Part shown: in pieces, positions 1 through 12,000 of the stretch
Layout: each line of letters begins with the position of its first letter
Position numbering within the stretch: position 1 is the stretch's first letter
DNA from: Balanoglossus misakiensis
Taxonomy: Eukaryota; Hemichordata
Assembly: GCA_040954595.2 (NCBI GenBank)
Contig: CM082597.2
Coordinates: 3,906,001-3,970,000 of the forward strand
Direction: 5' to 3'
DNA length: 64,000 nucleotides
Translations under genes and position numbers: made by a program
Notes under the pieces: model-generated
Database searches by the model: none
Seen by the model: the letters and a program-made list of their open reading frames with translations, nothing else
Told to the model about the DNA's origin: nothing

Positions 1-18
1 TGTATGTATGTATGTATG

Positions 19-49
<31 letters not shown>

Positions 50-66
50 GTAAGTAAGTATGTATG
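1..66. repeat. (TATG)n microsatellite
   Basis: The window opens inside a near-perfect TATG tetranucleotide run that degrades into TAAG units before ending near base 66. Its left end is outside the window, so the full length is unknown. Confidence 0.95.
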
Positions 67-399
67 ACATCCACAATGTTCACGAAGCGACCAGCTTTCC
101 TGTCATGATCCAGAAGACGTGCGGAGTAAGTCAGTGTGAGAGAATTAATAGTCCAATTATTGCTGACGGCAATATCACGACGTCATCCAATGCCATCATC
201 GGATATCACGGGGGAAACATTACACGATTCAAGGTTACATCTCCACTTTACTCAATTATATGGGAAGTACCATTCGATTCTACTCTACTGAAATCGTTGA
301 TATTAATTATGTTGGATAATTTCTTCAAGACTTATATTATTCCTATTTTATAACACGACAGTGGTAATATTCCTGTCCATCTTTTTCATATACATGTAT

Positions 400-1434
400 T
401 TAAGTTGTGGGGTTGGTCATTTTTCTCTTTATCGCAAATACCATGTTATTTGGTTCTGTCGACCAAGGGTTCCCAACTTTATTGGCACAGCGAAATAGAA
501 CTCTCACACCAGAGCGAAATTTCTTGTTGGCATACGAGTAAATGAACGGGTTGATGCACGAGTTGACTGCGACCAGCCCCCGGGACAGCTTGTACAGCGT
601 TCCGTCGTAGTCGAGATCGTACCCGCAGCTTCCGGCGAGAAAGAGGAACTGGTTTGGTCCCCAGCAAATGGCGAACGTCAAACACACGGCCAGGAACATT
701 TTCACCACCTTCTTCTTGGCCTTCACCGTCCTGTGCTCTCGCGAGATCGCCGCGACGTCCGACACTCGCACGCGCCTTTCGCTCTGCGCGAGGGATTGAA
801 GGATCCGCCAATAGGACCAGGCCATTATTGTCAGAGGTATGAAATAAGTTAATAGAGAGATCAAAATTCCCAGCAGAATTGGAATCCAGGACGATGAGGG
901 CCATTCGTACGCGCAGTCGCCGGTCAGTGGGTCGTACGTATCCAAGGTGATGGTGAAACTTTGCACTGCTATGGAAACTGTCCACGTCACAGCAATGGCG
1001 ACTCTGACTCTTCCGGGCGTGGCCAGCAGGTGGTATCTGAACGGGTGAACGATGGCGCAGTACCTCTCCAACGTCAGCGTGACCAGGTTGAACACGGAGG
1101 CCGAGAAGTTCACCCACAGCACGGTGTCGTGGACAGCCCGGCAGTAGAGCTCCCACGCCAACTCGGACTCGAAGTCCAGAACTTCGCGGACGCTTCGCAG
1201 GATGAGGAAGACGCAGGCGATGAGGTCGGCGAACGCCAGACTCACCACCAACTTGTTGGTGTTCTTCCGCCGCAGCGATGTAACGCACAGCATCGCCATG
1301 ATAACCAGCAGATTGCCGGCCACGCCGACGCTGGCAACGGTCACCTCGACTATCTCGGTGGGCAGCAGCAGAAGGCGTTCGGTAGCCGCAGACCGGTTGG
1401 CGGAGGCTCCAGTGGTGTCGTCTTGCACATCCAT
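400..1434 (-). CDS. Rhodopsin-family (class A) GPCR, probable neuropeptide/peptide receptor
   Basis: Intronless 344-residue seven-transmembrane receptor predicted to act at the plasma membrane through G proteins. Class A landmarks in order: N41 in TM1, the AFAD aspartate D70 in TM2, C98 before TM3, ERY at 123-125 in place of DRY, W151 in TM4, C174 in extracellular loop 2 (disulfide partner of C98), P200 in TM5, CWGP at 257-260 in TM6, and NPFIY at 295-299 in TM7 instead of NPxxY. The N-terminus is short, with an N-R-S glycosylation sequon at residue 13. A Lys/Arg-rich third intracellular loop (about 219-243) fits G-protein coupling. The start is the first ATG (1434), in a fair Kozak context (A at -3, G at +4); the frame stays open upstream but has no ATG there. 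The overall look is closest to galanin/allatostatin/orexin-type peptide receptors, but the ligand cannot be assigned from sequence alone. Confidence 0.88.
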   Translation of the reverse strand: MDVQDDTTGASANRSAATERLLLLPTEIVEVTVASVGVAGNLLVIMAMLCVTSLRRKNTNKLVVSLAFADLIACVFLILRSVREVLDFESELAWELYCRAVHDTVLWVNFSASVFNLVTLTLERYCAIVHPFRYHLLATPGRVRVAIAVTWTVSIAVQSFTITLDTYDPLTGDCAYEWPSSSWIPILLGILISLLTYFIPLTIMAWSYWRILQSLAQSERRVRVSDVAAISREHRTVKAKKKVVKMFLAVCLTFAICWGPNQFLFLAGSCGYDLDYDGTLYKLSRGLVAVNSCINPFIYSYANKKFRSGVRVLFRCANKVGNPWSTEPNNMVFAIKRKMTNPTT

Positions 1435-4400
1435 AATTTCTTTAAGCAGATTGTGGACACGCCCGGACCATTCAAACTGTACTGAGTTAACGGCACCACA
1501 CAACACACTTTACCACTTCTCAGGAAAAAAATCCAGGACCAAACTTTCCCAGAGATCTCTAGGCGAAAGCACAGTCCATATAGAGTGAGTGGCGAAAGGC
1601 ATCATTTGCGCGGTAACAATACCTTTATAACACATCGTAAAAAAAACTTATGTCTTGGGGTAGAGTTTTACGAGTTCACGGTTTACCTCTACCGTCACCA
1701 TGGTTATTCGCATTGATCAAATTGGACAAATAATTAAAGTTTTATCGCTTTTGTGTGGTTTATATTTGTTAAATATAAAATAACATATAATTTTCATAAA
1801 TCTCAACAATCTTCAAGATGGGACCTTGGCGTACAATTCTTTTCCCCAACCCGATTCCCAGTGTCCCCTTTACTCCCCACCCTAAGATACTTCATCCAAT
1901 CCAGGTAAATACGTTTATTTGTACATACACTCATTTACGGATAAACTTAAGGACGTGTTAAGATAGTCTCATACTTGTAATCCCAAGGACCCCACACATT
2001 CAACATGTCCGTGTTTCCTGCTTTTCTAAGGTTTAATGGCTTCCATTATTTCAATCAGATCGTGCGTCAGTCCAAATTAATGGCGGAAGCGGTATCGTAC
2101 ACCACCATTGAAACGAACCCAGTGTTCAGCCAAAACCGCGATGAAAGTCTAAATGTATGCATATAATCTGCATATTTTGGAAGCCAGAAGATACTAGTAT
2201 GTGGAGTGTATTTGCCTGCTGGTGTTGAGTATACTGAATTTCCCATCAACGCTCCCTCCCCAAATATATATTGCCAACGTCAGTTTGTTGCGTGATTGGC
2301 AAAATCAAACAGATTATGAAACACGCACACCATGAACCCGCGGATAATTATAGGACTGCCTATAGCTAGCTTCTTTGGAGAACCGCGAGCAAATACTCCT
2401 CCGAAATTCTAATCCGACCACACAGGTTATTCTAGATCAGTGTCCGTGTGAACTTTGCATGCACGGTTCAAGGTTAGACAGTGCTAGAACGCAGTTTGCG
2501 TGTTTGAAGACACAATTCCTGCGAGGCTTAAAAATCGCACAGGAGAATGATGACAGATAATGGGATTCGCTGATATGAACACAGATAACCACTGGCGATG
2601 TTCTCATCAATAAAGTCACTGGCCTCGCACCTTAAGGGACATTTCAATAATTACTACCGGGGGGTGGAAACAATTTTATCGTTGTTCTGACGACATAAAT
2701 GTAACATAAATTACCCCTAAGCCACTCATCCATCTCACGCAAACGGAGGTTCTCGGACAGGAAGCGAAAATGTGAAGATGCTACCTTCTACTAGCGTATC
2801 TTTGGAGTCTGGATTGTGATTGGTATCTATGACAACCGCCAGGATAATCGTGGAAGATTTTGTCAAGAATTGTCTGTTTTTCTCATTAAATGTTTCATAC
2901 AGAATTCCACAGTAAGGTTGATACACAGTCATTTATTTTTTGAACAGCCCCCTCCCCCGTTCAAAATCACTGTATCTGCCCTGTTTTGTGGCCTCTGAAA
3001 TGTATTACACTGCCAAGGTGACTTCGACCTGTAATGCGATGCACAGTCTTGACATCTGAATGCTCCTTTGTGAAAATTGCTCGCGCAAGAAATGTCCCCG
3101 AGGCCAACTGAAATAACGAGCAGCCGGAATGGAGATTTTGTATATAGGGGACAGAAGACAGACAAACCCGAATGTGACATTTATGTTAGAGAGAATATTT
3201 GTAAATGTATCCATAATTCAAAGTTCTGGCTTCCCAGAGGCGTTTCCACGTCAAAATCAAATGATTACATTTCGGTCTAATGGATTATGGTTATTGTCAG
3301 CTCCATATATTGTAACATATTGACAGATAGGAGATTATAGCATTGTGGTTGGTCTGTAGGGGGCGCCATTTGGCTCCATGAAATATCGCGACTGTCACTC
3401 ACAAAGTCGCTATTCTGAATATTGAAAATATTTTATCCCTCTAAATTTTACTTCAGAGCTTCATCTTAAACCAATTTCGTAATGATTTTGATCGATGTAC
3501 TTTGGGCTTACCAGAACATTCAATCAGGTTGTCACTATGGAATGACTTTCATATTTTAAATTTCAATCAGATTGTGTTAGTTTTTTAGCACTTCAATAGA
3601 AATTCGAGGATTCATAATTGAGCCGGCCAATTTTTCCATCTAATGGTTATATGGTCCCTGGAATATATTTAGCCTGGAACGATACCCACCCCTGCTGTCG
3701 CCGAACTGAAAGTCGGCAGATGTTGAGTACAATTCTGGGGGCCACCATCTGTGAATGGCGGACACTCACGTGATGTGGCGATTGGATACAAAAATGGAAC
3801 AGTGCACAGGTTTTGGGTTAATATGAACTGTTACTAACGTCTCACTTTTCCAAAACCAAAAGTTCCTAGACCATGATACGTACATCACCTTGGTTCAGAA
3901 ACCCGCAGTTGACGACCAAATTCACTAACCATGTCGTCGATAACAATATGGATCACATTTGATTAAAAGAAAACAATGTAATGTGAACTATGAGTTCTTT
4001 TCTTCTACTGACTCGATGGACATTCATTTCACAGGCGACATTGTATGACGTGAATGTAGTGCCAGTATTTCTAGGCTCGATTAAAATAGTTTTCTTTGTT
4101 TTTTTTTTGTTTTGTTTCTGTAACATTTTGAAGGTGCCATACCAGTATAATTTGTAGGTAGTACCTATTCATGAAAATAAAACTCATAAAGGCTTTGTTA
4201 TTTTACTTGTCCATGTCTTACCATACAATTGTTTTCTCAAGCATTGATGTGAATAGTCTATATCTAGCTCATGGAGCCATATGTTGCACTCACCAAAACC
4301 ATGCTTGCAACTGACATGTCAAATGTCTTCATTTCGCCTACTGAATACTATAAAATGTTTCTTCTGAGATATCTACTGGGACATTTAACTTGAGAGGGAT

Positions 4401-5513
4401 GCAATTGTTTCAGCAATATTCCCAGCCCTTCAGTCAAAGTAGTGTGTCAAAAGTGAAAAAAAAGTCCGGGTCCAATGACTCTATTACTGAATGTCCTTTC
4501 AACCTGATACATGAAACTGTCGTTGATAGATTGTTCGTTTGATCACAACCATTTGCTACCACCTTCTGCGTCCATGCTGGTGTTTTACAGGCTATTTTAG
4601 GACAATGAGTTTACCAATGCCATGTCGACATATGCTGCACTATACAATTAAGGCAAGAAATGACCTTAAACAACGACAATTACTCCCATAACTAATGATA
4701 ACAATTTAACCATGTGGAGTACCAGGAGCAGATTGTAATTATAAGCACATCCATTGTACTGAATCAAGTGAAATTGCACAGGATGTTGTCCCTCCATATA
4801 AGATCTGCAATATTGTGATCTATGTGTGTGTAAATAAGCACCATTTCCAGTTGCAGAACTTTTGAGAAGATCTTTAGTTTGATTTCCGAGTCCCACACTA
4901 GGTTAAAGACATTTTTAATAGTTGGTTCTTCCCTCAGTTGTTGTTAGTCAAGGTTAACATTAACAGTAACCATTTTGGTGTGGACTACACATTCTGAAAC
5001 TGACAGGAAGATATATTCTGAGTCCGAAATTCACTCAGTCAACAATGCACCGGAAAAACACAACGATACAATGAACACAATAGGAGCCATGTGTCAAATT
5101 TCCCTTCAGTGTTTGCTTTGGAGAGAACATTCAACAATTTTGTATTGTTAAAAAGAAAGGTTCGAGTTGTGTTTGTCAAAGTTTCTATTTTAAAATGCAA
5201 TTGTTATTAAGGGGTATCTATCACCTGCGCTTTTGATATGTAGGAGTAATCTGCCTGCATGGTTGAACCATGTCTGGGAGTTAACTGTTATGTTACTCTA
5301 GATTTTGGATAATTTGAAACTTTCATGTTCGTGATTGTGTGATTCTTATACGGTAAAATTCATGAAAGAATACAGGCTAAAATGATTTACTATGGAAATA
5401 TATCTCTTTGATGGTAACAAGACATGTACATCTGTCACAGACAATGTATGCATGTCCAAATGTCACAAATGTCACATGACCTCAGTTAAAAGATATCGAG
5501 GTCAGCGGATCTC
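1435..5513. other. Intergenic region, no gene supported
   Basis: About 4 kb between the GPCR start and the CAP gene TATA box. It is AT-rich with only short ORFs lacking recognisable domains or splice-consistent partners. It presumably holds the promoters of the divergent flanking genes; I see no clear repeat or RNA gene. Confidence 0.6.
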
Positions 5514-5521
5514 TATATAAA
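5514..5521 (+). promoter_or_regulatory. TATA box of the LDLa-CAP gene
   Basis: TATATAAA lies 69 bases before the start codon at 5590, a spacing compatible with a short 5' UTR. Confidence 0.7.
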
Positions 5522-5589
5522 GCAATACTCACACATCCAATGACCACACATTTGTCATTTGTTTAATGTGAGAAGCAGCCGGTGCAAAG

Positions 5590-8215
5590 ATGGATTCCAA
5601 ATTGCTGGTTCTCTTGTTTTTGACGACCATGATCGTGGTAGGTCCATCATTACAATTTCGATTTCTTACATAGATATCTCTTTTGACATTACATGATAGG
5701 ATTCTCAGTTTTCCGTCAAAATTAAGCTTTAAACAACTTAAATAGCGCAGATTCATTTTACATTTAATTGCAGATAGATCATTTGTGTTGATACCATATC
5801 ATTTTAAAAAAAGCTATGCACACATAAAATGATAAATTGTCACGGATAGATCATATGTGTTGATAACATGGATGTTTGGCCCCAACACTTAACTGAATAT
5901 CATTTTCCTTTCTTCCAGGCTTCGCTTTCAATCCCACTGGAGAAAAAGAAGCGTAAGTATGAAATATGCAAATAAGGATAGCGACTCGAGGAAATGACAG
6001 TGTGGCAGGATATAATTTTATCTCTAAAACATCTAAATTTTCCTGAAAAGAACAAATGTTTTTTTAGATTTGCGATTTGGAAAAGCGTTCATTAGATGTG
6101 GTCGCATGGTATTACGGCCGAAAACCTCATAATTCTATTCTATAAAAGCGGCTGCTACTTTGTAACCGAAAGTTACTTTGTGACCAGATGTTAATTTGTT
6201 ACCACCGGATGTTGTTTTGGCTAAATGAAAGGCAAACATATCGCTAAAAGAATTGAGAATGTTTCAGTGGCACCTCCCATCTTCTGCAGCGCTAATTTTA
6301 TCCAAAATAATATCAAACAATGATAATGAATTGTGTCCTTACAATGAGAAAGCACCTGACGCGACATCTGACAGGCGGTGTAGGGGTTGAATTGTTCGCT
6401 TGGTGTTATTTTGATAACAATGTTTCACAGCGCGTCGGATTAGTGTACAACTGTACACGAGGTCAACCGCAATAAAACACAGTCACAGACGCGAGTGACT
6501 CACAATATCAGGCGCATATCCATACGTTGGTACTGTTTGGGGGAGGGGGGGATAAAATCTCTGGGATAATGTTTTTGTGGGAATTCATCATGGACAAAGG
6601 AAAATTATACGATTATCAAGATACCACGTTCAAAAGACTGTCTTCATTGCTAATAACTATCCAATAAAAAGTTCGTGACCGCTGGCAAAGATTTGTGCAT
6701 TGGATACATCCAGTCCTGACAAAAGGTAGACAGACGGGTTCCAACTTCAAATTTGCATACTAACAGTGTATTTCATTTGTACCAACAGGTCAAGTCACAA
6801 AAGACCCAGCATGCTTACATGCTCTGTATCCGATGCTATGTGCTGACAAGAAAGGGTGCATCAAAGAGAGCCAAGTATGTGATGGTATCAAGACATGCGC
6901 AGATAACAGTGATGAGGAGAATTGTGACGGCAACGGAAATGGTAAACAACTTTCTGCTTACATTTAGTCGTGGCTGAACATGACTATTCAAGCTAAAATG
7001 TCATACAAGCGTGGTTGCATAAATGCACTTGCTACAAACATAGGCCTACATACATTCATACATACATACATACTTATCAATTCATTCCTTCGTTAATTTT
7101 GAAGGGGATAATGGAGGCGGGGATAATGGCAATGGAGGCGGGGATAATGGCAATGGAGGCGGGGATAATGGCAACGGTGACGGCGGTGGCAACGGTGACC
7201 AAGACACCGGCAATGGAGATTGTAACACCGGCGCCAAAACCCAGGGATCGTGCAGCAACCCCACCGGCGAAGCCACCTGCAACACGGGCCTGGACGACCT
7301 GCGTCAGCAGATGCTGAACTCGCACAACTACTACCGCTGCCTGCACGGTCTGACAGGTGACGGCCAGATGACCTTGTCGGCTGAGCTGAACAACTACGCC
7401 CAGCAGTGGGCCGACCACCTGGCAAACACTGACACGTCGGCACACAGCGCCAATCGCGGCCAAAACCCGCCAGACCGCGGTGAGAACATCTGGACGGGTT
7501 CGGACGCTTCCAGGTGGACAGAGTTCGAACAGTTTACAGGTAATTGGCTAATAATCATAAGATGGTGGCGGCAATAATAACAATAACACGACTGAACCAC
7601 AAATTTTCGTCAATACTGACAAAATGAAAAAATCATGGAACTTTTGCAAAACAGCAGAATAGTTGTGATGAAGACTGAACTGGGCAGTATGTGGGTGTTT
7701 GAAAACTTAGGATCTGTCCCTGGTTTCAACCCATTTTTTGATCACGTGTTTATTTTATTGACAGGCGAAGCCCCAGTCGGTGACTGGTACTCCGAAATCA
7801 GTAACTACAACTGGCAAACATACACTGGCAATGGAAACTCCATGGTTGGTAAGTCACCGTGTTAGTTCACCAAAAGAGGGGCGCATGATAGGTCAGACGG
7901 TGGCAAGGGTTCCGACACCAAAAGAGCGTTTCGGTCAGAATCGTACCGGTAACAGAAAGGTACAACAAAATGGCTGGCTTATCTCCTTTCTCTGAATACT
8001 AGTAAATCACTATTGTCCGACACTCACATCATTTTTATGTCGTTCTGATGATTGCAGGTCATTTCACTCAGGTCGTCTGGAAGGGGAGCACGGAGCTGGG
8101 ATGTGGTGTAGGCAGAGGTGAACGGCCGTGGGGACCCAAATTTTATGTCGTCTGCCAGTACCGCCAGGCTGGCAACATTGCAGCCCCTTCGGAGAATGTC
8201 CCGCCACTGGTGTAG
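5590..8215 (+). CDS. Secreted LDLa-CAP domain protein (CRISP/antigen 5/PR-1 superfamily)
   Basis: Six-exon gene; coding exons 5590-5637, 5919-5952, 6789-6941, 7105-7539, 7765-7848, 8058-8215. All junctions are GT-AG and phases are consistent, giving 303 residues. Exons 1-2 encode a signal peptide (hydrophobic core LLVLLFL, residues 1 to about 21). Exon 3 is one LDL-receptor class A module, residues 36-73, with all six cysteines (36, 45, 51, 58, 64, 73) and the acidic calcium-binding end D-N-S-D-E-E. Exon 4 starts with a Gly/Asp/Asn linker of tandem 8-residue repeats, then enters the CAP domain. CAP signatures: HNYYR near the start, GENIW, then GHFTQVVW at the start of exon 6 and a closing VVCQY. 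The domain order SP-LDLa-linker-CAP implies an extracellular calcium-dependent binding protein. CAP proteins act in venom, immunity, reproduction and lipid binding; the exact role here is unknown. A TATA box and tandem AATAAA signals frame the gene. Confidence 0.88.
7105..7180 (+). repeat. In-frame 24-bp coding repeats (Gly/Asp/Asn linker)
   Basis: Three near-identical 24-bp units encode G-G-G-D-N-G-N-G octapeptides between the LDLa and CAP domains of the preceding gene. The units begin right at the exon 4 splice acceptor and grade into a looser Gly/Asp/Asn stretch. Expansion or contraction would keep the frame. Confidence 0.9.
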
Positions 8216-8404
8216 GTTCAAGAGCGGTCTATATATCGCTGTTTCCTATTGGGCAGTTTAGGGCAATGGCTGAAAACTTTAGGTTGAGCAACCAATATTT
8301 TTTGATGTTTTAATTGCACTTTATCTGATTCCAAGGAAGATTTTGAACGGATATCAGTCTTGTCAGGGACTATAGGTATATTATGTGAGTAGATCTGTAA
8401 CTAA

Positions 8405-8415
8405 AATAAAATAAA
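8405..8415 (+). terminator. Overlapping polyadenylation signals of the LDLa-CAP gene
   Basis: Two overlapping AATAAA hexamers about 190 bases after the stop codon at 8213-8215. Confidence 0.6.
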
Positions 8416-9035
8416 ACAGCAATCGCGATGCTACTGATTTTTTGCAATCATTTATACCCTGTTGAGCGCAGTGTACATGACGATGTAGCGCCCCCATCGA
8501 TGAGTACCATGTCCGCAACAGGTTGGAATGGCCAACGTCAACCTGCCGAACATTTATCATGGCTTATGTCTAGAAACGTATAATCAAATGTCAAATGGTG
8601 GTTGTAATGTTCATCACTTTGCCCATGCTATGAATGAATATTCAAAGCGTTTTCATGGTCGATGTCACAGTCCAAAACGGATCTATAGATAATGAAAACA
8701 TAAAGGGAAGCACTGTTCAAGAAAATCAACAAGTACAGTCGGTTTGTCATAACGTCTATTTGAGGGCGCTGCAAATATGTCTTCTTGATCATAACTTAGA
8801 GGGTCCACTGGAACGCTCTATCGGAACGGGCTGGGGGTTCTAATCGAACGTTGTGATAGAAACGCGCCGCGACGCGCTGATCGGAGACAGCTGACAGGCA
8901 ATGAACGGGGATGGACGCAGGCCGCGCGAATGAAGTTCATAACTGATGAACTTCGAGAGGGACTGTGTAGAACTGTAACTCCGTTGACAATGATATAACG
9001 CTGGGGAATTTGAAAGTTGAACAACGGACGTTGCA
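8416..9035. other. Intergenic region / 5' flank of the next gene
   Basis: No gene, RNA or repeat is recognised in this interval. It probably contains the promoter and 5' UTR of the gene starting at 9036; no TATA box is evident. Confidence 0.5.
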
Positions 9036-12000
9036 ATGCGAGCCATGACGATAGACGAGATAGTGCGGGCAACCGATGTCCATCCCACAGACTACCCCTT
9101 CGCATCCCGCTATTCTCAGCCGCCAACCAACGGGAGGCCGTACACGGTGGTGCCGGATATTCGAGTCACACAGGCGGACGGCGACGCCGACGTGATCGTC
9201 CCCTGGTCGAAGTATTTCAAACAAAAACACCCAGCAACGTCAAATGTCAGGTTTGTGAAGTTTACTATGAATGTTAACATCACCGTGTAGTTTGAACTAA
9301 GTTTTTTTTGCACACCCCATTTCTGGCCTTCTCTTAAGAAAAAAAATGGTTTGCTGTCTTTTTACTCTAACTTTTACAGGACAAATTTGCCCAAAGTTAC
9401 AGAAGCATCAATATATAGTTAACTGACTCGACACACATCTTCTTTAATCGTCCCATAAACCACACCCCTTTCAAACCTTCTATTGTTAATATTGATGAAC
9501 CAACCAATCAACCAACTAATAAAATATGCTTGATGATCGTCCTGCATCGTCGATGGTTACAATGTTGCGTTCGTTATTTGTTTTATCAGGAATATTTTTA
9601 ACTGGGACTCCTTCCCATTATTTCAATTTTTAGCATGAAAATCAGTCTGAGTTTATGACGGACCGTTCTGTTAGGTTTAGCCTTTATTTTGAGGCGCTTT
9701 AAAAGTAAAAAAAAAAGAAAGTATACCTAAGTCGTTCGGATGTTACATGTCAAAATCAAATCTCGATTAAAGTTGACGTGTACTCCAGACATCTCGTGAG
9801 TCCCAGTACACACACACAGTTGCAAGTTCGCAGTCACCACCGCGTCATATTTGCCCAAGTAATACCCCTTTCCAAACATACAACGGCGAACCGGGCAACA
9901 CAAGAGTCCCACGCGACCTAATAAAGTCACGCACCCGATAAATATCATGTTTAGGTTACACATAATTCTTTTATTGTTGCTACGCGTCGCCCTGGGAGAG
10001 TCGGTTCTATTTTCGAACATTCCATTCCACCCGACAAACCCGCGCACGATGACTGATCGAATGTCAACCACAGGAGAAAAGTCAGCAACAATAATAATTA
10101 AAATAATAATATGTAACAGGTTTGACCTGAGTCCGAGCACAGCGCAGTAACGGTATTAGTCACCCCATTGCCTTGCTTGTGTAACGGTATTAGTCACCCC
10201 ATTATATGGACAAACGTGATTATAGTATTTTTTGTCTGATACGTTGCTATGGTGATTCTGCAACGTATGTTACGTTGGTAACGTCAGAAAACAAAACAGG
10301 ACGTTCTTTTATTTACTTTTCTTAAGTTCGGTTATCACCAAATAGCGTGCGTTATTAATGTACTAAATATCTTCCCTTGAAAGAACATACATATATATTT
10401 TACAAAGGAAAACTTATGCAGTGTGATTCGAATATCTGAAGGGGGCATCTCCATGATTAAATTCGCTACTCTAACTGCATAAGCTCAGTACCCATTCTAG
10501 TGTGAATACAGAAAACTCCTTGACTGTCAAGCAGCTTTTTCCAACTTCGATGGAAATTCCCCTCGACAGCCTGAAAACAGTGAAACCAGACTCGTCATAC
10601 AAAATAAGAAATAGGCGTGCAACATGTGCTTGTAGATACATGTGGCCCACTCCCAGCCAACGCTGGCTACCAGTTTCACTGACCACGAAGTTTAATTTTC
10701 CCTGCTTCCCGCCCTGCCTACACACGGCATGATGCAACCGATCGATAAAAATCACTCGCCCTATTCAAAAGTTGCAACATTGTATTAGAACAAAGGAAGC
10801 CAGGCGAGCGTACGTGCAGCACGATTTTATCCCACCGCGCCGCTGCCAACACAACACTACAAAATAACTCTGAAATAACCAAATAAACCAAAGAGACCAA
10901 CAAGTAAACCTCACAGCTGTTACAGAGAAGTATTCCCACAAGCGTGGGAGAGGTTTGAAGAAGAAGATAAGAGAGGAAGAGGTAAGATAGCGGTCGAGAT
11001 CAGGAGAACCTCGGCGTGCAGTGCTCACGCATCGACGCCCAAGCCTGATCTGGCCTCTCGTCAAGGGAATGCAGGGAGTTTTGCATCTACCCACGTGATA
11101 CACGCCCCGCCCAATATGGTAATTGACAGCTAGCTACAGGGTGTCTGGACCTGAGATTCAGGAAAAAGTTGCATTTTTCCAAACCAGGAGGCTGCAGGTT
11201 GAAAGGGCGTCGACCTCAGCGATTCTACTATACTCTCCTTCATGTAACACGAGTGCGGGCGCATTAAATATTCGCAAATTATCGACATACAGATCGTCTT
11301 TGGGGACAAATAAATACCTTTATTGTATAAACGGCGATATTGTTTATAGCTCATCATGGTTATTTTTTGGCTGAACTGAACAATCTACCGTAGCCGTGCA
11401 AAGTACACACATACAAACGTAAAAACGGAGAATTTGACGAACAATATAGGCGATTTGCAAACCATATAAGCTTATATGAAAGCCGCCAACAAAAACACTG
11501 TAAGGCCAAAGCGCCTACCGTTGAAAAAAATTATTTTGTCTGTTAGAAAAGGATGCGTGTTTAATATAACCTTGAATGATATACTATAGTTTTATGTCAT
11601 ACTAAACGAACGCCATGAATAAAGGTCACTCAGGGTTTATGAAGGTGAGCTATTGAAAATTTGGTGACCCCTCAATTTCTCACTTCACTGTTCCCCTTTC
11701 CATCAGGCGGCGATAAATTCGTCGGCCTGATGGGCATTAGACTGTCTCTACACAAGCGTTGAGTTTTATTTAATTTAGCCGTTTGTCATTCGGCTGAATC
11801 TAAAAGTTTTTGTCTACTACTAGTGGGAAAGCAGTTTCACTGACTACGATGTTTTCCCTGCTTCCCGCCCTGCCTACACACAGCATACTAGCATGATGCA
11901 ACCGATCGATAAAAATCAACTCGCCCTATTCAACAGTTGCAACATTGTATTAAAACAAAGGAAGCCAGGCGAGCGTACGTGCAGCACGGTTTTTATCCCA

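Noticed and set aside
9947-10150. 67-codon ORF with a signal-peptide-like N-terminus
   Set aside because: Hydrophobic start only; no downstream exon, domain or repeat support, and it lies in an intron.
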